DNA from: an uncultured Myxococcales bacterium
GTDB taxonomy: Bacteria > Myxococcota_A > Polyangia > Polyangiales > Polyangiaceae
Assembly (NCBI GenBank): GCA_937902985.1
Contig: CALFNG010000193.1
Span: forward strand, 1 to 64,000
Length of the DNA stretch: 64,000 bases
Direction of reading: 5' to 3'
Shown here: in pieces, positions 9,164-16,448 of the stretch
How the letters are laid out: each line of letters opens with the position of its first letter
Position numbering within the stretch: the first letter of the stretch is position 1
Program-made: the position numbers and the translations under genes
Notes under the pieces: model-generated
What the model was told of the DNA's origin: nothing
Databases searched by the model: none
The model's input: the letters and a program-made list of their open reading frames with translations, nothing else

Positions 9164-9628
9164 TCAGCGGATCCGCTTCGGTACATCGATCGCACGGCGA
9201 CCGCCGAGCACCTCGATCAGGCCATCGATCGTGAAGTGATCGGGCTCCACGCCGACGCAGGAGGAGCGCGGCGTCGACTCGATGATGTCCTGAGACTCCG
9301 GGGGCACCCGCGCCATCACCCTGGCCCGCGTTCCCGCGTATCCAGGCCCGCACCGAGCAGGACGACCTGGCCGAGGCCGGCCTTCAGGCCTTCGCGCACG
9401 GCATCGTCGATGTACCGCGTACGCAGCCTCACGCCGTCTCGGAAGAACGGGAGGTCGAGGAAGCGCTGCGTCGATTCGGTCGCATGGCTCCCGTCCGCTG
9501 CGAAGAGGGAAGCATACGGATCGTACGAAGTCACGATTCCCCTCGGGCCGGAGCGCCTCCTCGGCACGCACCACGGCGATCAAGAACGCGGTATCCGCGA
9601 CGCTCTGCGCGCGGGCCGCGCTCTTCAT
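9164..9628 (-). pseudogene. Frameshifted remnant of a SAM-dependent O-methyltransferase (TIGR00027-like)
   Basis: The N-terminal part (MKSAARAQSVADTAFLIAVV...RPEG, from the ATG at 9628) is in one minus-strand frame. The continuation (IVTSYDPYASLF, then RTRYIDDAVREGL and VVLLGAGLDTRERG, down to ~9316) is in another. The junction lies near 9540 at a CCCC run. These pieces match, in order, the start and SAM-binding motif of the TIGR00027 methyltransferase family, whose members are ~280 residues. Here the homology stops right after the GAGLDTR motif, and the remaining 150 bases encode nothing I recognise. The gene is thus both frameshifted and truncated. Confidence 0.7.
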
Positions 9629-9763
9629 GTAGGGAGTTTCCGTCGGGGCTGGCGCAGAGGGCGTCCGCTCTTCCTGCGCGCGGACGTGGCGAAGGGCCTG
9701 CTCGTAGCTCTCGCCCGTCTTCTGCATGCGGGCGCGCACGAGTTCCTTGAGATGGCTCGGCAT
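9629..9763 (-). CDS. Short conserved peptide head, fused in frame to the methyltransferase remnant
   Basis: The ATG at 9763 has GGAGA at ideal spacing. The first ~30 residues (MPSHLKELVRARM, KTGESYEQALRHVRAQ) resemble a small basic protein common in actinobacteria and myxobacteria, normally a stand-alone peptide of ~50-60 residues. Here the frame runs on without a stop into the methyltransferase fragment that begins at 9628. Either deletion has fused the two, or the last residues before 9628 are the natural tail and the stop is lost. Function unknown. Confidence 0.5.
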
Positions 9764-10143
9764 GTTCGTCTTCTCCAGCCACGTCCCCGCACCCCCCCTG
9801 CCGGCGAACGTGGACGAAGAGACGCGTCAACCGGCTCCGAGGTGCGGGCGCGATCGAGCCACCGCTCGACGTCCTCATCGCGTTCGCCCTGCCCGAGCGT
9901 GAAGTTCCTCTGCACGCCTGTGAGGATCCCATGGCATGAGCGTGCGCTGCGACCTTTACACGATCCAAGGCAGCTGGTGGTCCCGCCGACGACGCAGCGG
10001 TCACCCCGGCTGCACCGCCGCTACCCGCGACGCTGCCGGCAACCCCGGCGACGCGACAAACGCGCACGCATCTCGCGAAGGCGCAGTCACTGAAATAGTA
10101 GTCACGAAGCACGATCGGCGTGATCGTTGGCGAGGGACGACGT
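9764..10143. other. 380-bp degenerate stretch
   Basis: No intact gene is supported. One minus-strand frame from a GTG at 9915 gives a plausible start (FTLGQGERDEDVERWLDRA) that dissolves into arginine-rich sequence after ~35 residues. Together with the broken methyltransferase next to it, this looks like a decaying region. Confidence 0.45.
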
Positions 10144-11592
10144 TCAAGCGCTGGCCCAGAGGTGCTGCGCCGCATACGCGCGCCAGGGTCGCCAGGGCTT
10201 CGCGCGATCGAGGAGTTCGGACGAGGAGCGTTCGCGGCCCTCGCGAGCGGCCATGGCGCGCAGGAGTCCGACGTCGGCGGCAGGGAACGCGTCGGGCTCG
10301 CGCAGCTGACGGAGAGCGATGTATTGGGCAGTCCATTCTCCGACGCCGCGGATCGCCCGGAGGCGCTCGACGGCATCGTCGAGGTCGCGCGTCGCATCGA
10401 ACAGGTGCGGGTCGGCGAGCGCCGCCGAGGCCACGGCCGATAGCGTGGCGGCGCGGCATTGCGGCATGCCAAGGGCCCTCATGTCGGCGTTCGCCAGCGC
10501 CTCCGGTCGAGGGAACACGTGCGTGAGCTCTCCCTCGGGTTTGGCCAGACGTTCGCCGTGGGCGGCCACGAGCCGGCCCGCGAGGCGCGCGGCCGCCACG
10601 ACCGTGATCTGCTGGCCGAGCACGGCGCGTATCGCGAGCTCGAAGCCGTCCCACGCGCCCGGCACACGCAGCCCGGGCCTGGCCTTCACGAGGGGCGCGA
10701 GGGCCGGGTCGCTCGCGAGATGGGCGGCGATCGCGACCGGATCGGCCGCCAGATCGAACACCCGGCGGAGACGCGCGATGAGTACGGGCAGCGCCGAGAG
10801 CCTGGGGAACCGCACCCTCGCGCGGAGGGCGTTGCCGTCGGTACGCTCGACCGTGACCGTCCCTTTGACGCCGTCGAGCACCACCGTCCGCGCGTACCGG
10901 TCGTCGGTCACGACCTCGATGCCCACAATGGCTCTCCGGCGCAGAAAGCCGATGAGGGTCGGCCAGTCGTAGGGCGGTTGATAGGGCAAAAGAAGGTCGA
11001 TCTCGCCGTGGGGCCCGGCGGGCACGTCGGGTGTGCTCGCGCGTCGCAGCTCCCCGGGAGCGCGACCGAAGAGCGCCAGGAAGGTCTCGTTGAAGCGGCG
11101 AATGCTGCTGAAGCCCGAGGCAAAGGCGATCTCGGACATCGGCAAACGCGTATCGTGGATGAGTTGCTTGGCGAGCAAGACGCGACGCGTCTGCGCGACC
11201 GCGACCGGCGACGCGCCGAGGTGCTGACGAAAGAGCCGTCGGAGCTGGCGCTCGCCGAGCCCGAGGCGGCTCGCGAGCGCGTCGACATCGTCGCCGTCGA
11301 GCGCGCCGAGCTCGATGAGCGCGAGCGCGCGCGATACCGTGTTCGACGTACCCCGCCACGCGCCGAGATCGGGCGCCGTCTCCGGCCGACAGCGCATGCA
11401 CGGGTGGAACCCAGCCTCCTGCGCCGCCGCCGCGGAGGGAAAGAACCGCACGTTCTCGGAGCGCGGCGTGCGCGCCGAACAGACCGGACGGCAGTAGACG
11501 TGCGTCGTCTTCACCGCGGTGACGAACCGACCGTCGAAGCGCGCGTCGCGCTGGCAGATGGCGCGATAGCAGGCGTCGTGATCCAGGTCCAT
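10144..11592 (-). CDS. alkA: Ada-sensor / AraC / AlkA fusion: 3-methyladenine DNA glycosylase II, 482 aa
   Basis: Three modules are visible. Residues ~1-75 are the Ada metal-binding, methyl-phosphotriester-sensing domain with Cys34, Cys38, Cys65 and Cys68, matching the four zinc cysteines of Ada. Residues ~85-180 are an AraC-type double helix-turn-helix (IAFASGFSSIRRFNETF). Residues ~195-475 are AlkA: an N-terminal beta region, the helix-hairpin-helix GVGEWTAQYIAL and the catalytic Asp in FPAADVGL. It should excise alkylated bases and, when methylated at the sensor Cys, activate transcription. The start ATG at 11592 is unambiguous. It is divergent from ogt. Confidence 0.94.
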   Translation of the reverse strand: MDLDHDACYRAICQRDARFDGRFVTAVKTTHVYCRPVCSARTPRSENVRFFPSAAAAQEAGFHPCMRCRPETAPDLGAWRGTSNTVSRALALIELGALDGDDVDALASRLGLGERQLRRLFRQHLGASPVAVAQTRRVLLAKQLIHDTRLPMSEIAFASGFSSIRRFNETFLALFGRAPGELRRASTPDVPAGPHGEIDLLLPYQPPYDWPTLIGFLRRRAIVGIEVVTDDRYARTVVLDGVKGTVTVERTDGNALRARVRFPRLSALPVLIARLRRVFDLAADPVAIAAHLASDPALAPLVKARPGLRVPGAWDGFELAIRAVLGQQITVVAAARLAGRLVAAHGERLAKPEGELTHVFPRPEALANADMRALGMPQCRAATLSAVASAALADPHLFDATRDLDDAVERLRAIRGVGEWTAQYIALRQLREPDAFPAADVGLLRAMAAREGRERSSSELLDRAKPWRPWRAYAAQHLWASA

Positions 11593-11736
11593 GGAGTAAA
11601 GGTGGTGCCTGTCGACGGGCTCGTCTAGCGGTTTTCGGACATGCTCATGGGCGCGACGATCGCGTCCGGAAACCGCCAGCCGGCGTCAGTGGCCGTGGCC
11701 ACAGATGTGGTTTCCATGAGCAAAGGATCAAATTCG
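11593..11736. promoter_or_regulatory. Shared alkA/ogt promoter region with two inverted repeats
   Basis: This 144-bp divergent region contains a 13-bp inverted repeat, GCGGTTTTCGGAC at 11628-11640 and GTCCGGAAACCGC at 11664-11676, fully paired if one T-G is allowed, with a 23-base spacer. A second, shorter palindrome GTGGCC-GT-GGCCAC lies at 11689-11702. Both are good candidates for operator sites, for example for the Ada-like regulator encoded to the left. A ribosome site AAAGGA precedes the ogt start. Core promoter elements were not identified. Confidence 0.6.
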
Positions 11737-12279
11737 ATGAACTACCGAACCTTCACCCTGGAACGACTCGACACGCCCACCGGCCCGATCCTCATCGTCA
11801 CCGACGAGGAGCGCGTCCTTCGGGCGGTGGACTGGGAAGACCACGAGCCGCGCATGCAGCGCCTCTTGCAGAGGCACTACGGGAACGGCGCGATCCGGCT
11901 GAACGAGACCGCTCGGCCCTCTGCGGCTCGGGGCGCGCTCCGGGCTTACTTCGACGGCCACATCGAGGCGCTGAGAGCTTTGCCGACGGCGACCCAGGGC
12001 ACGGACTTTCAGCGCACGGTCTGGAGCGCGCTGCGCGACATTCCGATCGGAGAGACCGTCAGCTACGGCGGTCTCGCGGCGAAGATCGGTCGGCCCACGG
12101 CCGCCCGCGCCGTGGGGCTGGCGAACGGCGCCAACCCGATCGCGATCGTCGTGCCGTGCCACCGCGTCATCGGGGCCGACGCGTCGCTGACCGGTTTCGG
12201 CGGGGGCGTGGAGCGCAAGCACTGGCTCCTGGCGCACGAGGGCAAGCTCCGTGACGTCGCGCTCGCGAGCCACGCGTGA
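11737..12279 (+). CDS. ogt: Methylated-DNA-protein-cysteine S-methyltransferase, 180 aa
   Basis: The ATG at 11737 follows AAAGGATC at normal spacing; an upstream in-frame start would add 32 atypical residues. The protein has the two-domain form of the family: an N-terminal alpha/beta domain and a C-terminal DNA-binding domain (~85-170) with the active site PCHRVIG (Cys141) and the helix AARAVGLANGANP. It directly demethylates O6-methylguanine in a suicide reaction. It has no Ada sensor of its own; that module is on the divergent AlkA protein, so the two genes together rebuild an adaptive-response unit. Confidence 0.95.
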   Translation: MNYRTFTLERLDTPTGPILIVTDEERVLRAVDWEDHEPRMQRLLQRHYGNGAIRLNETARPSAARGALRAYFDGHIEALRALPTATQGTDFQRTVWSALRDIPIGETVSYGGLAAKIGRPTAARAVGLANGANPIAIVVPCHRVIGADASLTGFGGGVERKHWLLAHEGKLRDVALASHA

Positions 12280-12349
12280 GGCGTCTCCCGTTGGCGCAGC
12301 GGAATGCCGAGCGAGGGTGACCGCTACGGCACCACACGGAGCCCGTTGA

Positions 12350-13450
12350 TCACCAGCGGGCGCGAACCGTCACTTCGCCGCGGCCCAGGCCGCCTGACAC
12401 GTCGCAGGTGACGAGAGTCGGCGCCGGCGAGAGCTGGGCCGCGGGGCGCGACTCGTGGGTTGCTCCGCTCATGACGAGGAGAACGGCTCCGACGCCGATG
12501 CCCACGATGCCCACGGCTGCAGCGCCCGTGGCGATATCTGCCGCCCGGATGGCGTCGTGGTTCTGTGAGGCACCGTCGGCGGTGCACGCGTCGTTCGGGC
12601 ATTCCCGATCGGCGTCGTTCTTCAGCGAGATTGCTTGCAACCCGAAATACGTGGACACACCCGCGCCAACGACGCCCAGGCCAAGCGCGACCCAAGCGGT
12701 GGTCGTCAGTCCAGAACCAGCTCGCGCCGGCGGGGCATCGCCGGTCCCTGCGGGGACCGACGCGGCCCTGCTGGGCGCCGGGACCGGCGCGAGAACCGCT
12801 CTCGCGGTCGAGCTGGCCGTTGAGGTCGAGGTGGCCGTTGCGTGAGCCGGCCCATCCAGGAGGGCGGGCACGACGACCGTCTTCGTATCGCCCGCCGGCG
12901 ACACGACCAGGGACTGCTTCCACGAAATCTTTCCGGGTGCGGCAGCCTCGACGACGTGGTCGCCGGGGTCGACGGGCATCGCCGAGCCCCAGGCCGCGCG
13001 CCCGATCACCGTGCCATCGCGCTTGATCTCGAGGTCGGGGACGTCGGACCCGCTGGGGACCTGCACGATCACACGCGAAAGGCTCGGCTCGAGCTGGGCG
13101 ATGTGCGTTTGCGCGAAGGCGACGCGGAGCGGGCGATCGTCGGCCTTGGCGACCCCGCGTGCCTCGACGAACTCGACCCACGCCGTCGCCGTGCGCCCTT
13201 GACGTTCGTGGCAGAGGGCAACATTGAGCAAGGTGCCGCCCCCGGGATCAAGGCGCTGACTCTCTTCGAGTTTCGGACACGCCTGTTCGATTCGACCCTG
13301 CTCGAGGAGCGCGCGTCCCTCTTCGAAGAGCTGCGCCGCGATGGATTTGTCCGTCGCCGATGGCCCGGCCGCGGCCGGCTTCGCGAACAAGTTTCCAAAT
13401 AGACACAAAGCGGTAGTTGCGAGCACGCTTTTGTAGATGATTCTTTTCAT
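12350..13450 (-). CDS. Exported TPR/PEGA-like protein with two membrane helices, 366 aa
   Basis: The ATG at 13450 opens a signal peptide (MKRIIYKSVLATTALCLFG...AKPAAA). Residues ~30-110 are TPR-like and contain DPGGGTLLNVALCHERQG. A PEGA-like domain follows (MPVDPGDHVVEAAAPGK), then a long Ala/Thr/Ser/Pro linker. Two hydrophobic helices (~255-275 and ~310-335) flank a loop with ECPNDAC. The protein is a clear relative of the proteins at 7198 and 61967. It diverges from the kinase gene across only 65 bp, so expression is probably coordinated. Likely periplasmic with a membrane hairpin; molecular role unknown. Confidence 0.86.
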   Translation of the reverse strand: MKRIIYKSVLATTALCLFGNLFAKPAAAGPSATDKSIAAQLFEEGRALLEQGRIEQACPKLEESQRLDPGGGTLLNVALCHERQGRTATAWVEFVEARGVAKADDRPLRVAFAQTHIAQLEPSLSRVIVQVPSGSDVPDLEIKRDGTVIGRAAWGSAMPVDPGDHVVEAAAPGKISWKQSLVVSPAGDTKTVVVPALLDGPAHATATSTSTASSTARAVLAPVPAPSRAASVPAGTGDAPPARAGSGLTTTAWVALGLGVVGAGVSTYFGLQAISLKNDADRECPNDACTADGASQNHDAIRAADIATGAAAVGIVGIGVGAVLLVMSGATHESRPAAQLSPAPTLVTCDVSGGLGRGEVTVRARW

Positions 13451-13515
13451 CCGTGTTTCGGGCGCTCGCGGCCGCTCCGCGGCCATTCCAATGGGGCCGT
13501 CATCGTTGACGAATC

Positions 13516-15009
13516 ATGGCCATGTCCTCTAACATCCCCACACCGATGAATCCAGTGGATAATCCGGTGGACTTACCCGAGATCATTGGGGGGAAATATC
13601 GGCCTCGGAGCGTCCTCGGGTTGGGTGCCACGGGTACCGTCTACTGTGTCGAGCACACGTTCACGGGCGACCTTCTCGCACTCAAGGTGCTCCAGCCGCA
13701 CCTCAGCGCGTCGCCCGAGGCGATCGCGCGGTTCAAGGGCGAGGCGCGCACGGCCGCGAAGCTTCGTAGCCGGCACGTCGTTCGCATCTTCGACGCCGAC
13801 GTCGCGCGCGAGCTCGGGAACGCCCCCTATCTCGTGATGGAACTGCTCGAGGGGAGCAATCTCGAGCATCTGGCAAGCGAAGGGCGCATCGCCCCCGAGG
13901 TCGTTGTCGACTGGCTTCGGCAAGCGGCCGTTCCCCTCGAAAGGGCGCACAAGCTCGGGATCGTCCACCGCGATCTCAAACCAGAGAATCTCTTCCTGAC
14001 AACGCTGGACGACGGATCGCCCCTCCTCAAAATCCTCGATTTTGGGATTGCGCGAATCGCGGAGTCGCCAGGGATGACGAAATCCGGGCAGCTCTTCGGG
14101 ACGCCGCTCTACATGGCTCCAGAGCAAGCGCGGGGCGATCCGAGTCAGATCGGTCCCGCCACCGACGTTTTCGCCCTGGGGCTCATCGCCTACAAACTGC
14201 TCATGAGCTCCGAGTATCGGACCGAGGCGGGCCTCGGGCCCATGCTTCACGAGATTCTGAACGAGCCGCTGCGCCCTCCGTCGCAAAAGGGATGTGCCCT
14301 CGGCGACGGCTTCGATCAGTGGTTTCTGCGATCGTGCGACCCGGATCCGAGCCTCCGCTTCACGTCGGTGCGCGAGCAGGTCGAGGCGCTCGCCGTCGCC
14401 CTCGGGTTTCCCGAGGCATCGAATGCCGGCGGGCCGTCGAGCTCCAGTCGCTCGATCGAACCGGCGCGTTCGTCATGGGTCGGGGTGCCTGGCATGGGAG
14501 ACCCCGCGAGCGGGCCGGGAAGAGGACCGGCGAGCTCACGCGCGACCACGATCCATCGCGCGCGGACGGCGCCCGAGCTCGAGACGATCCCGACGTTGTC
14601 CGGTGCCGACGTCGTGGCCGACGTCGTGGCCGACGTCGAGCGCGAGCCGTCGACGCCGAATGGGTGGCGCCGAGGCTTCTTCGCGGTATGCGCGATCGCC
14701 TTGGTGGCCGTTGGAGCCGCGTGGTTCAGGAGGTCTCCGACCGTGCTGGCCGCCACGCCTCGCGTCGCCGGCTGCCCCACCGACACGGTCGCCCTCGCGA
14801 CCCCGGCGAACGACAATGCACCTGCCTGTCCGATCGGAGCCGGGTCGGCGTCGGCGACTCCTGCGGCCCCCGAGACGACGAAGGCGACCACAACGGCGAT
14901 GCGTCCGATAACTGCCGAAGCGAGCCGCGCTCTCCTCGTGCGTCCCATCGCGGCCCCGCCCGCGCACAAGCGCGCGTCGGACGACGACCCGTTGAGCGAT
15001 CAGAAGTGA
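13516..15009 (+). CDS. Membrane-anchored Ser/Thr protein kinase, 497 aa
   Basis: Residues ~25-300 form a Hanks kinase domain: glycine loop GLGATGTVY (~35-43), Lys57 in LALKVL, HRDLKPEN (Asp153), DFG at 175-177 and MAPEQAR. A transmembrane helix lies at about 386-405 and is followed by a ~90-residue Pro/Ala/Thr-rich extracytoplasmic tail with several cysteines. The lipoprotein gene downstream overlaps its stop as GTGA, so the two are translationally coupled, and the TPR gene is divergent just upstream. This arrangement suggests that the kinase tail and the lipoprotein meet outside the membrane. Confidence 0.93.
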   Translation: MAMSSNIPTPMNPVDNPVDLPEIIGGKYRPRSVLGLGATGTVYCVEHTFTGDLLALKVLQPHLSASPEAIARFKGEARTAAKLRSRHVVRIFDADVARELGNAPYLVMELLEGSNLEHLASEGRIAPEVVVDWLRQAAVPLERAHKLGIVHRDLKPENLFLTTLDDGSPLLKILDFGIARIAESPGMTKSGQLFGTPLYMAPEQARGDPSQIGPATDVFALGLIAYKLLMSSEYRTEAGLGPMLHEILNEPLRPPSQKGCALGDGFDQWFLRSCDPDPSLRFTSVREQVEALAVALGFPEASNAGGPSSSSRSIEPARSSWVGVPGMGDPASGPGRGPASSRATTIHRARTAPELETIPTLSGADVVADVVADVEREPSTPNGWRRGFFAVCAIALVAVGAAWFRRSPTVLAATPRVAGCPTDTVALATPANDNAPACPIGAGSASATPAAPETTKATTTAMRPITAEASRALLVRPIAAPPAHKRASDDDPLSDQK

Positions 15010-16412
15010 GCCGACGCCTGCTCGGTAGCGTCGGTCGCCTTGGCCGCGTCGGGTGGCTCGCGGTCCTCGCCACGGCCGGCTGCGAGCAGATTCTCTCGCT
15101 CCACGAGCGGTCCGAGGCGACCGATGGTGGCGTGTCGGATCTCGCCGTTGCCGCCGGTGGCGAACAGGCCGACGCGAGGGCTCCGGGAACCGGGCATTGC
15201 GGACCTTTGCTCTATACGTCCATGTCCTGCGCCGCTTGCATGGACAAGAGCTGCTGCTCGGAGGCGAAGGCGTGTGCGAACGCTCCAGCCTGCCACGAAG
15301 CGTCGGACTGCCTCGCGTCGTGCGCGGAGACCGACGCGATGTGCCGGGCGCGATGCGCCGAGTTCTACACGCTCCCCGAAACGCTCATGGCTCTACGATC
15401 CTGCCGTCTCGGTCCTTGCGCGGGGGCGTGCAGTAGCTCGTGCGGCGAGTTTGCATCGCCGATCCCTGGCTGCCAGACGTGTCAAGAGGCCACGTGCTGC
15501 GCGCAGTCGACGAGCTGCGCCACCAACACGTCGTGCGCTGACCTCGACCTCTGCGTCTCGAACTGCTTCGGGACGGCGTCGTGTCCCAACGATTGCCAGA
15601 CGCAATACGCGCAGGGCGTGAAGAACTACACGGCGTCGCTCGCGTGCACCAACCAGTGCGCATCGCAATGCGCCGCCGGGCAGGCGTGGTCGTGTCTGGA
15701 CACCCCCGTCGCATGGCCGAAGCCAAATGCCGTGGGAAACGTCGCCTTCGCGGTCACCTTCGTCACCTTCACCTCCGAGGCGCCCTTCGTCGGCGTGATG
15801 GTCAAGGCGTGCGGGAAGTTCGACATCCCCTGCTTGTCTCCCATCGACGCCGCCCAGACGGACGCAACGGGGCGGGTGACGGTGCACGTTCCCGCGGGCC
15901 TGTTGGGGTTCGATGGTTATCTCGATATCACCGGCGGCAGCGTGAGCGGCACGGGTGCGGCGGTATTCCCCACGATCTGGTATCCGATCCCCTATGTCAT
16001 CGCCGACGGCTGGCGCGGCCGGACGCAAATCCTTTCCTCGGACGAGTTTCTCGAGCTGTCGGCGGCCACCGCGACTACCCCGGATCCGGCGCGCGGAAAC
16101 ATCGCGATGAATGCCGCCGACTGCGCCTTCACGCCCGCGGCAGGCGTGCGCTTTGCAGTGGACTCGTCCGATTCGGCGACCGTGAGCTACTACCTCGTGG
16201 GCGGCTTGCCGACGACGACGGCTACCGCGACCGACTCGTCCGGCGTAGCCGCATTCGTGAACCTTCCCACCACGGCGCCGGGCCGGCTCACGCTGGTCAG
16301 CGCAAGCGCGACCAGCGGGCCGGCGCAGGGCAAGACCCTCGGCTCGCTGAGCTTCATCGTTCGTCCCGGCACGCTGACGACATCCGGGTTGTTCCCGCCG
16401 GTGCCGCACTGA
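15006..16412 (+). CDS. Cysteine-rich lipoprotein, 468 aa
   Basis: Translation starts at the GTG at 15006, whose GTGA overlaps the kinase stop. The signal peptide ends in ATAGC (Cys26). Residues ~60-225 contain about 29 cysteines in imperfect repeats (SCAACMDKSCC, TCQEATCCAQSTSCA, CASQCAAGQAWSC), a pattern typical of secreted, disulfide-rich myxobacterial proteins. The C-terminal ~235 residues resemble two Ig-like or carboxypeptidase-regulatory beta domains (DATGRVTVHVPAG, DSSGVAAFVNLP). Probably a surface protein; function unknown. The gene converges on the aminotransferase-fusion gene with 36 bp between the stops. Confidence 0.87.
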   Translation: MSRRLLGSVGRLGRVGWLAVLATAGCEQILSLHERSEATDGGVSDLAVAAGGEQADARAPGTGHCGPLLYTSMSCAACMDKSCCSEAKACANAPACHEASDCLASCAETDAMCRARCAEFYTLPETLMALRSCRLGPCAGACSSSCGEFASPIPGCQTCQEATCCAQSTSCATNTSCADLDLCVSNCFGTASCPNDCQTQYAQGVKNYTASLACTNQCASQCAAGQAWSCLDTPVAWPKPNAVGNVAFAVTFVTFTSEAPFVGVMVKACGKFDIPCLSPIDAAQTDATGRVTVHVPAGLLGFDGYLDITGGSVSGTGAAVFPTIWYPIPYVIADGWRGRTQILSSDEFLELSAATATTPDPARGNIAMNAADCAFTPAAGVRFAVDSSDSATVSYYLVGGLPTTTATATDSSGVAAFVNLPTTAPGRLTLVSASATSGPAQGKTLGSLSFIVRPGTLTTSGLFPPVPH

Positions 16413-16448
16413 GACGCGTCCGTCGCGCGGGGCGTGGGCGCGAGCCGC

